Source: an uncultured Succiniclasticum sp.
GTDB lineage: Bacteria > Bacillota > Negativicutes > Acidaminococcales > Acidaminococcaceae
Assembly (NCBI GenBank): GCA_905233365.1
Contig: CAJODT010000014.1
Span: forward strand, 1-40,134
Direction: 5' to 3'
Length of the DNA: 40,134 nt
Part shown: positions 23,834 through 32,603 of the stretch, piece by piece
How the letters are laid out: the number at the start of each line of letters is the position of its first letter
How positions within the stretch are numbered: the stretch's first letter is position 1
The notes under the pieces: generated by a model
Databases searched by the model: none
Told to the model about the DNA's origin: nothing
The model's input: only the letters and a program-made list of their open reading frames with translations
Position numbers and translations under genes: made by a program

Positions 23834-25417
23834 TCAGTATTTTTCCGGTGTATGGGGATCCGGCAATTTCTCGTAGCGGATGCCCACGCCGCAGTTATAT
23901 TTCATTAAAAGTTTCGCGTAAAGCTGCTTCCAGTCTTCAAAAATTTTCACCGCGTTCTTGTTGAGCTCTTCAGTAAACTTTTCCTTTGAGAGACCGCGGG
24001 ATGCTTTGACCAAGCGATGGGATTCTTCCTCCGATTTGCCGACCGCCTCTTTTACAAGTGGATATATTATATCGAAATAGCCTTGCGACAGGGACATGAC
24101 CTGGTTAGCTGCCCAATACATTTTTGTAGGATCATAGATGTCGCGCAGAGCGTGTTTATACGCTTTGGGCATTTCCGCTACGGCAAAGGGAATATAAGAA
24201 TTCTCCAGCGGCGTATTCATTGCGTACCAGACAATCGGCGACGGAAGGGCGTCATTGTTCTGCACCACATGAGAATAACTCGTCTTCGCCGACAGGATGG
24301 AACGCTCTCCTTTTTCTTTTTCGTAATGGTAGGGCGATCCGTACAGGCCTGCCAGCGAACTCTTCGATTTATCGAACTCTGTCCCCTGGTAGTAGTCCCG
24401 GTGCAGGCGCATGATATCTTCTACGTCCAGTTTTTTGTCAGGGGTAACGGACAGGGGATATGTCTTCGAATCCCAGCCGCTGACCCTGGGCGGGAAGTTC
24501 TTCGACGGAGCAACGCTGCTCAGTCCCCGCCAAACGCGCCGCTGGGAATAATACGGATGGTTGAATTCTTTGGCCTCCAGAGACAGTACCCAGTCCAGCT
24601 TTCCGTTTTCGTCGTAAGCCGCCCAGCCGAGGTCCTTCAGCATCTGCGGAAGTCGCGGATTAAACATCTGGTCGGAATCGCCTTCCCGGATAGCGCGGAT
24701 CCGCAGCTGGTTCCCTGTGATGGAATAATTCCCATCAGGAATCTTTTCCGCTATCCAGAGGCCGCCCTTGCCGCCGGGCACCATCTGCATCTCAAAAATC
24801 CAGGCTTCGTTTTTGTCACCGACGGCCAGCGTTTCCGCCGTGCCCCAGAGGCCGTACTCATCGATCAGGCTGCCCATAAGCTGAATGGCCTCCCGGGCGG
24901 TCTTGCAGCGTTCTAGAGCCACATGGCTGAGCTCGGACGCATAAAAAATCCCTTCGCCTTCCTTGTAGGGAGCCCGGATCAGGTGCTCTGACTTGTCAGT
25001 GCATTCACCGAACATCAGGCCGTGCTCGTTCAGTACGCCATAATCTGCGTCCATATAGGCATAAGTGTGTTCCACCTGAGGAATATAACCTATGGGTTTG
25101 GTCTGCGGTCTGCCGGGATAGTTCCAGCCGTCACCCCGTTCCGTCGTCACCAGGGCAGGCTGGTTAAAAGCGTTGTACTCAGGCATTTCATCCAGCGCGA
25201 CTGCCGTAGGATAAACGGGACGGAGACTGCCCTTTGGGTGATCTTTCGCCGGCACATAGACAAGGTTCATTTCACCGCCGAAGCCGTCGTTCGAATGGGA
25301 TACCAGCACACTGCCGTCTACAGACGCACCCTTTGTAACAACCATCACCGTGCAGGCTTCGGCACTTACACTCAAAATTGAAAGCAGAGCCATTCCTGCA
25401 ATTAGTCCTTTTAACAA
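23834..25417 (-). CDS. Secreted C69-family dipeptidase (PepD-like)
   Basis: An N-terminal-nucleophile (Ntn) hydrolase that cleaves dipeptides. After a signal peptide (hydrophobic core, AEA cleavage site) the mature protein begins with Cys22 in ACTVMVVTKGASVDGS, the expected catalytic nucleophile, followed by SHSNDGFGGE. The start is a TTG at 25417 (527 residues): AAGGAGGGG sits eight bases upstream, while the ATG at 25471 lies upstream of that site and would add an unlikely leader. It stands alone on the minus strand, and a palindrome lies about 65 bases upstream. It is probably periplasmic. Confidence 0.85.
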   Translation of the reverse strand: MLKGLIAGMALLSILSVSAEACTVMVVTKGASVDGSVLVSHSNDGFGGEMNLVYVPAKDHPKGSLRPVYPTAVALDEMPEYNAFNQPALVTTERGDGWNYPGRPQTKPIGYIPQVEHTYAYMDADYGVLNEHGLMFGECTDKSEHLIRAPYKEGEGIFYASELSHVALERCKTAREAIQLMGSLIDEYGLWGTAETLAVGDKNEAWIFEMQMVPGGKGGLWIAEKIPDGNYSITGNQLRIRAIREGDSDQMFNPRLPQMLKDLGWAAYDENGKLDWVLSLEAKEFNHPYYSQRRVWRGLSSVAPSKNFPPRVSGWDSKTYPLSVTPDKKLDVEDIMRLHRDYYQGTEFDKSKSSLAGLYGSPYHYEKEKGERSILSAKTSYSHVVQNNDALPSPIVWYAMNTPLENSYIPFAVAEMPKAYKHALRDIYDPTKMYWAANQVMSLSQGYFDIIYPLVKEAVGKSEEESHRLVKASRGLSKEKFTEELNKNAVKIFEDWKQLYAKLLMKYNCGVGIRYEKLPDPHTPEKY

Positions 25418-25480
25418 AGAAATCCCCTCCTTCTTCCTGTTAAAAAATAACGCACAACAGAACGTTGCCATTGACGGTAA

Positions 25481-25496
25481 TCAATATTTATATTGA
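25481..25496. promoter_or_regulatory. Operator-like palindrome upstream of the dipeptidase
   Basis: TCAATATTTATATTGA is an inverted repeat with perfect seven-base arms and a two-base centre, between the dipeptidase start and the tRNA-Gly promoter. The regulator is unknown. Confidence 0.35.
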
Positions 25497-25555
25497 AGAA
25501 GACAATAATCTTTTGTCCCCTTTTTTGTCCAAACATCAGATTTCAGTCAAAAAAT

Positions 25556-25584
25556 TTGACAAATCCACTGTTATCAATTATAAT
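25556..25584 (+). promoter_or_regulatory. tRNA-Gly promoter (consensus)
   Basis: TTGACA (25556-25561), a 17-base spacer and TATAAT (25579-25584): perfect consensus hexamers, about 90 bases upstream of the tRNA. Confidence 0.85.
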
Positions 25585-26797
25585 ATTTTTGTCGCAAAAC
25601 AGGCTGTTTGCAGTGCCAAATGCACTTCAGCCGCATGGTTGAGCGAAAATTGAAAACAGAGTAAACACTTAAAACGCGGGTGTAGTTTAGTGGTAAAACT
25701 CCAGCCTTCCAAGCTGATGTTGTGGGTTCGATTCCCATCGCCCGCTCCATTTTTTGTTTAAAAAGACTTTCTGTAACGCAGGATGAAAATCTGGCGATTC
25801 CGACGCAGAAGGTCTTTTTTATTTTTCTACCCCGTCTTTCTGATTGGCATCTATAAACTCTTGAACCAGATACCGGGGACGGCGTCTTGCCCACGTATTC
25901 TCCGATGATGCCGATGGCCAGCAGGATCAGTCCGCCCAACAACCACAGGGAGATGATCAGACTGGTCCAGCCTGCAATGGTCTGTCCGGTAAAATGCCGG
26001 AACAGCGACCAGATCAATACCAACCCGCTGATCACGGAAATACCCAACCCCAAATCTACAATAAATTTGATGGGTTTGGACGACAAAGAGGTAATTCCCT
26101 GCCAGGCAAAGGAAAACATCTTTTTCAACGGGTACTTGCTCTCTCCTGCCAGCCGTTCCTTCCGCTTATAATACACGCAGTCATGTTTCAACCCGATCAT
26201 GGGGACGATGCCCCGAAGGAACAGGTTCACTTCCTGATATTCCCCAAAGGCAGCCAATGCCTTTTTATCCATGAGGCGGAAATCCGCATGGTTGAATATT
26301 ACTTCGGCGCCCATGATTTTCATAAAACGGTAAAAACCTTCTGCCGTAACCCGCTTGAAGAACGTATCCGATTCCCGGTTGTCCCGGACGCCGTACACAA
26401 TGTTGCAGCCCTCATCGTACTTGTCAATCATAGCATTTATGGCGTCAATGTCATCCTGCAGATCCGCATCCATACTGATGGCCGCATCGCAGTAGGGCAG
26501 CACCGTCATAAGACCAGCCAGCACCGCATTCTGATGCCCTTCATTGTGAGCCAGGCAGATGCCGGAATACACCGGGTCCCGCTGACAGAACTCCTGAATG
26601 ATTTCCCAGGTACGGTCCCGGCTCCCGTCATTCACAAAACAGATTTTACTGTTTTTGCTGATTTTTCTTCGCTCAATTAAATCTGTAATTTTATTTTTGA
26701 GTTTTTCCGCTGAATCCGGCAACACTTCCTGCTCATTGTAACAGGGGATCACCATGTACAGCACGGTTTCTGAAGACATACTCCTGCTTAACCTCAT
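25574..26797 (-). CDS. GT2 polyprenyl-phosphate glycosyltransferase with frameshifted 3' end
   Basis: GtrB/DPM1-like membrane enzyme making a polyprenyl-phosphate sugar. Seen: VIPCYNEQEVLP, FVNDGSRDRTW, the metal-binding SMDADLQDD and two C-terminal membrane helices ending GIIGEYVGKT. Normal relatives continue with a short Tyr-Glu-Val-Lys-like stretch and RRPRYL. Here RRPRYLVQEFIDANQKDG is encoded in another frame from 25884 and would stop at 25819. A deletion of about 17 bases next to 25885 therefore shifts the frame. The frame then runs on across the antisense of tRNA-Gly to 25574, so the last roughly 100 residues are spurious. The start could be 26797 or 26779. A partner GT39 gene lies upstream. 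Confidence 0.75.
   Translation of the reverse strand: MRLSRSMSSETVLYMVIPCYNEQEVLPDSAEKLKNKITDLIERRKISKNSKICFVNDGSRDRTWEIIQEFCQRDPVYSGICLAHNEGHQNAVLAGLMTVLPYCDAAISMDADLQDDIDAINAMIDKYDEGCNIVYGVRDNRESDTFFKRVTAEGFYRFMKIMGAEVIFNHADFRLMDKKALAAFGEYQEVNLFLRGIVPMIGLKHDCVYYKRKERLAGESKYPLKKMFSFAWQGITSLSSKPIKFIVDLGLGISVISGLVLIWSLFRHFTGQTIAGWTSLIISLWLLGGLILLAIGIIGEYVGKTPSPVSGSRVYRCQSERRGRKIKKTFCVGIARFSSCVTESLFKQKMERAMGIEPTTSAWKAGVLPLNYTRVLSVYSVFNFRSTMRLKCIWHCKQPVLRQKYYN
25676..25749 (+). tRNA. tRNA-Gly (anticodon TCC)
   Basis: A 74-base cloverleaf: acceptor GCGGGTG/CGCCCGC, D-arm with AGTGGTA, anticodon loop CTTCCAA (anticodon TCC), T-arm GTGGG-TTCGATT-CCCAT, discriminator T and CCA. One outer anticodon-stem pair is C-A. 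The gene is fully antisense to the spurious tail of the GT2 frame. Confidence 0.96.
25760..25828. terminator. Terminator shared by tRNA-Gly and the GT2 gene
   Basis: AAAAAGACTTTCTG pairs with CAGAAGGTCTTTTT (one G-U) around a 32-base loop, followed by TATTTTTC. The intact GT2 gene would have stopped within it (25819-25821), so it probably served both strands. Confidence 0.6.
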
Positions 26798-26909
26798 GTT
26801 TAAGTTTTACCTGATTAAATACCGTTTTAAGTATTATTATCGGAAAATAACTGAATCCGTTTTCATACCGCGTAAGGGAAACAACCCTCCACTGCCATTT
26901 AAAGTAAAA

Positions 26910-28469
26910 CTACCGGCTTCTGTAAATACAGATGCCCTTTTTGTTTTCCAGCAGCTCCCAATTTTCGCCGCCCATCTTTTCTTTCATTTTATTATACATG
27001 AACTCGCGCATGACGATGTATTTCGGACGGGAATCCTGTTTTACCGCTTCCAGCGATTTTTCACTGTTGGTGTCCGCTTCGATTCCGGGGATGTCCGTGT
27101 ACAGCATAAAGCCCGGCCGTAAAAACTTATCGATATACAGCACTCTTGACGCATCCTTTTTTGTTGCTGTGTAGGTCTGCGCAATCGTTTTTACGCTGAA
27201 GCGATCCTGAAGCTGCGGCATCATTATGCCAAAAGCTATGACCATAGTCACCAGCCCAGTTACCACATGGAGCCAGGCCGCTGTTTCCACATTGGAGTAC
27301 TTTTTCAGGGAAAGTAAAATCAACGCCCCCAGCAGAAGGGTAACAGCGCCCAGAATTATTCCGTACATAGCAACCTCAGGCATCTGACGCCCGCCAACGA
27401 TCCAGGCGACGCCCATCAGCAGGTACATGACGAAAGTACCTGCCACCCAGCCAGACTGATACTTCCCATTGTCGCAGGTCATCCGCTCAATATTCCAGCC
27501 AATAATCATGGACAAGGCCGGCAGCAATACCAGCATGTAAGAAACCTGTTTTGTTTTGGCAATGGAAAAGAATACGAACACAAAAATCCACCAGACCTGC
27601 AGAAACAGCAGCTTTGTACTCTCCTTCCCCACGCTTCGGGCAACGGCATCTTTAATGGACTTTAGCAGCAAACCGGTCCAGGGGAATAATCCCAGAATAA
27701 TGACCGGCAGGTAAAACCACCAGTGTACCCGTTTGGGGTGCAGCGGCGCGGTAAAGCGACTGATATTATGGAAGCCGATAAATTCATAAATGAAATCCAT
27801 ACCGTGATTCTGGAACATGAACACGTACCAGGGCATTCCCACTGCCGCCACCAAAATCACTCCGGGAATTACATGCATTCGCAGTAACCGCCTCAGGTTG
27901 CGGGTAATTAGCAGGTAGAGAAAAATGATCGCACCGGGGAAAACGATTCCGATGGGTCCCTTTGTCATCACCGCAAACCCGCAAAACAGATACATCAGCC
28001 AGTATTTTTCGTGCATAAAGCAGAGCAACGCGCCTGTCATAAAGAATAATAGTGTCGAGTCCGTTACGGAAGCTTTTCCCATGTACATAATCATGACCGT
28101 GGTACCCATGACCAAGCCGGACCAGAACCCTGCCCTGGCATTAAACTGGCGGGCGGCAGAAATTGTTGTCATTAACACAGCGCCGATGGCCATCAGGCAT
28201 GCCGGCAGACGGGCCGCCAGTTCGGAAAAACCACCGAACACCTTCAGGGAACCAACCAGCAGCCAGTAAAAAATCGGTGGTTTGTCATACCAGTATTCAT
28301 TGTAGATGCGGGGGGAAAGATATTCGTTGAAACGGATCATTTCCTTGGCCGTTTCCGCATAAACCGGTTCGTCCGGGTCCAGCAGCGCTACCCCGTCGAT
28401 ACCAAATAAAATATTAAAACCAACAATAATCAGCAAAAGAACGATTGCTTTGACAGGTAATTGATTCAT
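26910..28469 (-). CDS. ArnT/PMT-like membrane glycosyltransferase (GT39/GT83 type)
   Basis: A 519-residue polytopic membrane protein that would transfer a sugar from a polyprenyl-phosphate donor to an envelope acceptor. The first periplasmic loop has the catalytic acidic motif in LLDPDEPVYAETAKEM, followed by YDKPPIFYWL. About 11-12 hydrophobic helices and a C-terminal soluble region follow. It lies upstream of the GT2 enzyme that would make its lipid-linked donor, with a 112-base gap. If the GT2 lesion is real, this enzyme may lack its local donor supply. The acceptor (lipid A, glycan or protein) cannot be told. Confidence 0.83.
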   Translation of the reverse strand: MNQLPVKAIVLLLIIVGFNILFGIDGVALLDPDEPVYAETAKEMIRFNEYLSPRIYNEYWYDKPPIFYWLLVGSLKVFGGFSELAARLPACLMAIGAVLMTTISAARQFNARAGFWSGLVMGTTVMIMYMGKASVTDSTLLFFMTGALLCFMHEKYWLMYLFCGFAVMTKGPIGIVFPGAIIFLYLLITRNLRRLLRMHVIPGVILVAAVGMPWYVFMFQNHGMDFIYEFIGFHNISRFTAPLHPKRVHWWFYLPVIILGLFPWTGLLLKSIKDAVARSVGKESTKLLFLQVWWIFVFVFFSIAKTKQVSYMLVLLPALSMIIGWNIERMTCDNGKYQSGWVAGTFVMYLLMGVAWIVGGRQMPEVAMYGIILGAVTLLLGALILLSLKKYSNVETAAWLHVVTGLVTMVIAFGIMMPQLQDRFSVKTIAQTYTATKKDASRVLYIDKFLRPGFMLYTDIPGIEADTNSEKSLEAVKQDSRPKYIVMREFMYNKMKEKMGGENWELLENKKGICIYRSR

Positions 28470-28710
28470 TATTGCATCTCCGTGGAAATATAAACACTAT
28501 TATACTGTTTTAGCATATTCGGCTTATTATATCACATGAATCCATAAATAATAAAGAAGAAGAAAACATTCACTTGATTTTTTATTTACATTTTCCTTTG
28601 TTGCCTTCCGTTAACAAAATTTTGATTTTCTTTTTCATGCGTTATACCACTTTATACGGCCCAGAAACTGATCTCTCACCGCCATAACTGCAGAAGCTCG
28701 AAAATGTTCC

Positions 28711-28739
28711 TTGACATAATGCAGATACCGGTTCATACT
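28711..28739 (+). promoter_or_regulatory. Promoter of the secreted small protein gene
   Basis: TTGACA (28711-28716), a 17-base spacer and CATACT (28734-28739), a good -35 with a weak -10. The rest of the 312-base gap (28470-28781) is AT-rich; minus-strand TATAAT sequences near 28500 and 28530 may be -10 boxes for the membrane glycosyltransferase. Confidence 0.45.
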
Positions 28740-28781
28740 AAAATATGGAGAACTGACGAAACGAGGGAGGGAGGTGAGTTT

Positions 28782-29183
28782 ATGAAAACAACGTCCAGAT
28801 TCTTTTTGCTCTTTGTTCTTACCGCGCTCTGCACGATAATTTTCCCGCTGGCAGCGGCGGCAAAGCCCCTCATCCGGTTCCATACCCAACATGTTTATCT
28901 GCACCAGGGCAATGCGGAACTTGTCGGCTTTTTTGAAAATACCGGGGACGAAATGGCTTATGTCAAACGGTATGAATTTGATTTAATAATTACTGCCGAC
29001 AATGGCAAGCAACTGTGGACGACTTACGGCACCCAGCACTACGTGAACAGTGTCAGGGTTCCGGCAGGCAGACGTATCTCATACACAATCAATGTACGTA
29101 ATTCGCATATCCCCGAATACCACGGAAAATATCGCTGGAGAACCGAAAATACCCACACGTATTGGTCCAAGACAGCCGGTTAA
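28782..29183 (+). CDS. Secreted protein of unknown function, 133 residues
   Basis: Starts at the ATG at 28782, preceded by GGGAGG. The in-frame ATG at 28704 lies upstream of the promoter and is not used. A clear signal peptide (KTTSRFFLLFVLTALCTIIF, then PLAAAAKP) is followed by a roughly 105-residue beta-rich domain with segments such as GNAELVGFFENTGDEMAYVK and VPAGRRISYTINV, resembling FxLYD/immunoglobulin-like extracytoplasmic domains. I do not recognise a named family. It is alone between two promoter regions. Confidence 0.6.
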   Translation: MKTTSRFFLLFVLTALCTIIFPLAAAAKPLIRFHTQHVYLHQGNAELVGFFENTGDEMAYVKRYEFDLIITADNGKQLWTTYGTQHYVNSVRVPAGRRISYTINVRNSHIPEYHGKYRWRTENTHTYWSKTAG

Positions 29184-29288
29184 AACTATGGTGGAATTCA
29201 AAAGATTCAGACCGATTTTTATTCTGGACAGGATGGTGTCGTGCATTTTGTTCGCAGACTGGAGAACAATTACGACAAAACGGCCAAT

Positions 29289-29328
29289 AGGGTCTTCTAT
29301 GACGCAACAAATCATAGGAGACCCTGTT
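29289..29328 (+). terminator. Terminator downstream of the secreted protein gene
   Basis: AGGGTCTTCTATGA and TCATAGGAGACCCT form a 14-base stem with one G-U and a nine-base loop, followed by GTTTAGTTAG. The tail is only moderately T-rich. Confidence 0.6.
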
Positions 29329-29382
29329 TAGTTAGTATTGCTGAGTATTTTATTAAAAAAGTAATTAATAATTCTATCTGTA

Positions 29383-29412
29383 TTGAAATTACCCTGCTTG
29401 AAATTACCCTTG
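29383..29412 (+). repeat. Tandem 15-base repeat at the tRNA-Arg promoter
   Basis: TTGAAATTACCCTGC (29383-29397) is followed directly by TTGAAATTACCCTTGC (29398 on), whose end overlaps the -35 box. It could be an activator or repressor site, or a chance duplication. The 372-base stretch 29184-29555 otherwise holds only the terminator, the promoter and a second small repeat (GGTACAGTAA twice, 29513-29530). Confidence 0.45.
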
Positions 29413-29438
29413 CAAGTGATATATGGTTGTGTTATAAT
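29410..29438 (+). promoter_or_regulatory. tRNA-Arg promoter
   Basis: TTGCAA (29410-29415), a 17-base spacer and TATAAT (29433-29438), about 118 bases before the tRNA. Confidence 0.65.
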
Positions 29439-29555
29439 GTGTTGTCAGTTTGTGATGGTTCTACAAGGATTTTGAATATCCGTAGACACTGTCCATTCCG
29501 AATGGAATGGTACAGTAAGTGGTACAGTAAATTAATCCATCCTTCACAAACATAT

Positions 29556-29632
<77 letters not shown>

Positions 29633-29643
29633 AACCAAACCCG

Positions 29644-29677
29644 GCTCTGGGACTAAGTTCCAGAGCTTTTAATTTTT
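29644..29677 (+). terminator. tRNA-Arg terminator
   Basis: GCTCTGG pairs with CCAGAGC around a nine-base loop, followed by TTTTAATTTTT. Confidence 0.75.
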
Positions 29678-29761
29678 ACTATTATAGCATACTTCTTACC
29701 AGTTCGCGCAAATTCAATTACCTTTTAATTATAAGGATTGCTTAATCTAAAATTACAAAAT

Positions 29762-30190
29762 TTACCACTGCGGTGGAATTTTATCATACACTCCAACGAT
29801 ATACATAGTGGCACTGGCTTTGGCCAGAATATCGCCCTCGTCACTGTAAACCTGGACTTCCGTAAAAACTACATGGTCGGTCTTACGAACTACGCGTGCT
29901 TCCGCAAAAACCTTATGTCCCACTTTCACATTGCTCATAAACGATGTTGACAGGTTTAAGGTACAGACCTTGCAGCCTACGGTCCAGCAGACAATACCGC
30001 CCGCCGAATCAATCAGGGTATTCAACACTCCCCCGTGAACAAAGCCGAAAGGATTTGTGATTTCTTCTTTCACAGGCATACTAGCTTTCACCCAACCGCA
30101 GTCCGCATCTTCCAGTATAAGGCCGCAGTACTTTATAAAAGTACTTCCTTCAAATTTTTTCAATAGCTGCAGGCATTCTTTTTTATTCAT
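29762..30190 (-). CDS. PaaI-type hotdog thioesterase
   Basis: A 142-residue single hotdog-fold protein predicted to hydrolyse acyl-CoA or aryl-CoA thioesters in the cytoplasm. The family motif is clear: NPFGFVHGGVLNTLIDSAGG, where the HGG and the Asp on the following helix form the active site. Length and the closing beta-strands (VVFTEVQVYSDEGDILAKAS) match the PaaI/YbgC-like group. It stands alone on the minus strand between tRNA-Arg and the SH3b gene. The substrate is unknown. Confidence 0.88.
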   Translation of the reverse strand: MNKKECLQLLKKFEGSTFIKYCGLILEDADCGWVKASMPVKEEITNPFGFVHGGVLNTLIDSAGGIVCWTVGCKVCTLNLSTSFMSNVKVGHKVFAEARVVRKTDHVVFTEVQVYSDEGDILAKASATMYIVGVYDKIPPQW

Positions 30191-30369
30191 CGTTATGTCG
30201 TCTCCTTATGAAGCAAGTAGAACTTTTAAGTTTATTATATCACAACTCTTCTTCTCTTTATTATTTAAATCATTATAAATCGATAAAATAGATCAGACAG
30301 ATTTGTTTTAAAATTTGTGTTATAATGAATTATCAAATCCAAACTATATTGGCACGGGAGGTTCTGACC

Positions 30370-31209
30370 ATGACAAAAGGAAAAGATTGCAGCTGGCTGA
30401 AAAATTTGTCAGCATTGGCTGTATTAGTATGTATGACCGCATTATTTTCTGTCTTTAGCATAGACAACACCGCAATTGCAGCGCCCCAATCCGCAGAAGC
30501 TGAGCTGGCGCGCTTCGGTGTTCAGGGAGCTGTTGCCTGTTCCACTTACGGCCATAACTCCAACGGCTTTATGGCAAGGGTCAATGACCGGGTTTATATT
30601 GTGGATCAGAAAAACAACCGCATCGCCAGTATCGAAAACCCGGAGGCGGTTTTTAAAGATCTGGACAAAGACAACAGTAAAAAGAAAGGACTTTTTATAA
30701 CACAGTTCCTGATTCAAAACGACAGCTACGATAAAGATCATCACTACGGGGAATGGCGCGGTAGTCATCATTTGATTCCCATGTATATCCTTGTGGATTA
30801 TGACGCCGGAGGAAACATGATCGTTTCAGAAAGAATCTTCAGCGGCGAAGGAGTTGCCCCCGGTCATTATCACGGAGACATCCGGGAACCGAAAAATGTC
30901 GATCTGGCCGCGCTTTTAGTCAGCGAAATACTGCCCTTTGTACAAAAAGGGGGATTCGTCGGGGAAATGACCCCCAGATGGCCCGGCTACCATCCCGGTA
31001 CCATCACCGGCAATGAAGTGGATATCCGTACCGGTCCCGGCGATAATTACAAAAGCCTGGGAGTATTTTTCAAAGGCGATCATGTCTCCTTATTGAACAA
31101 AATTACCGCAGCCGATGCGGAATCATGGTATGAAGTAAAATATTACAATAAGCAATACGGCTGGATCCAGGGCTGGGTCAACGGCAATTACATTAAGGAA
31201 AACGATTGA
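30370..31209 (+). CDS. Secreted protein with C-terminal SH3b domain
   Basis: Starts at the ATG at 30370, with GGGAGG eight bases upstream (279 residues); the frame open from 30325 is not supported. A signal peptide (LSALAVLVCMTALFSVFS, then an Ala-rich site) leads into a unique region of about 160 residues and a bacterial SH3 domain near the end (NEVDIRTGPGDNYKSLGVF, then YGWIQGWVNGNYI). SH3b domains usually bind cell-wall material, so this is probably an envelope protein. The middle region is not one I recognise. TATAAT at 30321-30326 may be its -10 box. Confidence 0.7.
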   Translation: MTKGKDCSWLKNLSALAVLVCMTALFSVFSIDNTAIAAPQSAEAELARFGVQGAVACSTYGHNSNGFMARVNDRVYIVDQKNNRIASIENPEAVFKDLDKDNSKKKGLFITQFLIQNDSYDKDHHYGEWRGSHHLIPMYILVDYDAGGNMIVSERIFSGEGVAPGHYHGDIREPKNVDLAALLVSEILPFVQKGGFVGEMTPRWPGYHPGTITGNEVDIRTGPGDNYKSLGVFFKGDHVSLLNKITAADAESWYEVKYYNKQYGWIQGWVNGNYIKEND

Positions 31210-31262
31210 GCACTGGCCAGCGTAAAGACAAATTGATCCGTATCTCCTTAACAAATGATAAC

Positions 31263-31302
31263 AAAAGAGAGGCGTGCACAGGCAACGCCCCTCTTTTTTA
31301 TT
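31263..31302. terminator. Terminator between the SH3b gene and alr
   Basis: AAAAGAGAGGCGT and ACGCCCCTCTTTT pair with one mismatch, followed by TTTATT. Convergent genes on either side suggest bidirectional use. Confidence 0.75.
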
Positions 31303-31392
31303 ATGAAACAGATTTATGAAAAAATTGATTCATTGAGTTTGTGCAATGACCGGGAAACTATCGCGAATGTAAGGAAACAGTCGAAAAGCACA

Positions 31393-32515
31393 TTACTCTT
31401 CTGCGCCCCAGTCTCTCACATACACACGGGGAACGCGGGGGTGCAGCACGCAGAACAGTTCGTAGGAAATCGTTCCGGCTGCCGCTGCTACTTCTTCTAC
31501 CGGCAACTCCGGCCCACCGTAAATGATTACGTCATCACCCACAGCCACGTCCGGAATGTCTGTCACGTCCAGCATGATCTGGTCCATGCAGACGCGGCCT
31601 ACGATGGGGGACCGCTTGCCTCTCACCATCATGCAGCCTTTATTGGACAGATGTCTGCTGACGCCGTCAGCGTAACCCACGGGAACCGTAGCGATACGGC
31701 TTTCCCTTTGGGTTGTAAAGGTCCTGCCATAGCCGATGTCCCGGCCTGCCGGTAACGTTTTGACAAAAGCAATCTGGGTCTTAAAAGACATAACGGGACG
31801 GTAATCCATATACGGCTCTTTAATGTCTGACGGCAGGGAACCGTACAGGGTAATGCCCAGGCGCACCATGTCCAGCTGGTATTGGGGCAGTTCCGCAATG
31901 CCCGCGCTGTTGCAGATATGTTTAATGGGAATCTTCAGTCCGGCGGCTTCCAAAGCCTGAACGCCTTTCATGAACTGTGCGTACTGAAAAATCTTCCACA
32001 TCCGCCGCGGAAAAATGGGAGAAGGCGCCGACTACTTCGATACCCTTCATCTGCTTTACTTTTTCCGCAAAAGCAGCCGCTTCTTCAATTTTTATACCAA
32101 TCCGGTGCATGCCTGTTTCCAGGGCAAGATGGATTTTAGCTTTTTTACCACGCCGCAGCCCTGCTTCATTAAGCAGGTTCAGGCGTTCTTCATCAAACAC
32201 TGCATGGGAGATGTTAAATCTCACACAAATATCTGCCATAGACGGGCGGACAGGCATAGCCCCCAGCACAAGGATCGGTTTGGTAATGCCCGCTTCCCTC
32301 AATTCTACAGCTTCCTGTACCAGCGCCACCGCAAAATAATCCACACCGGCCTCCACGCAGGTTATGGCCACAGGGATTGCACCATGGCCGTACGCGTTGG
32401 CCTTCACTACCGCGCACAGCTTTGTGTCCGGTTTCAGATTTTTCCTGGCGGCTTTAATATTATTTGCTATGGCGTCCAGATTTACTTCCGCCCTTGTCCC
32501 CCTGTCAGGTACCAT
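31393..32515 (-). pseudogene. alr: Alanine racemase, interrupted by a single-base frameshift
   Basis: PLP enzyme converting L- to D-alanine for peptidoglycan. The N-terminal part (from the ATG at 32515, with GGAGG nine bases upstream) has the PLP-lysine motif VVKANAYGHG and reaches HFSAADVED. The C-terminal part, in another frame down to 31393, continues QYAQFMKGVQALEAAG, then IGYGRTF and VCMDQIMLDVTD. The frames join at a run of five T (31987-31991). With four T the reading would be GAT-TTT-CAG and the whole protein (about 373 residues) would be intact. It is either a real mutation, an assembly error or slippage at the run. Confidence 0.85.
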
Positions 32516-32603
32516 GAGTATTCTCCTCCATCAATTAAGAAAACACGGATTAACCGGCGTCTCCTTAAGTATTATTTAAAACATATAAGGATTATAGCAC
32601 ATT

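Noticed and set aside
24017-24916. 299-residue plus-strand ORF inside the C69 dipeptidase gene
   Set aside because: It is a long antisense shadow of a clearly recognised enzyme; it has no domain signature or ribosome site.
28635-28904. 89-residue minus-strand ORF upstream of the secreted protein gene
   Set aside because: It is antisense to the signal-peptide region of a better supported gene, with no ribosome site.
31980-32000. Programmed frameshift in alr
   Set aside because: A run of five T is short, there is no stimulatory hairpin or upstream ribosome site, and alr is not known to use one; mutation or sequence error is simpler.
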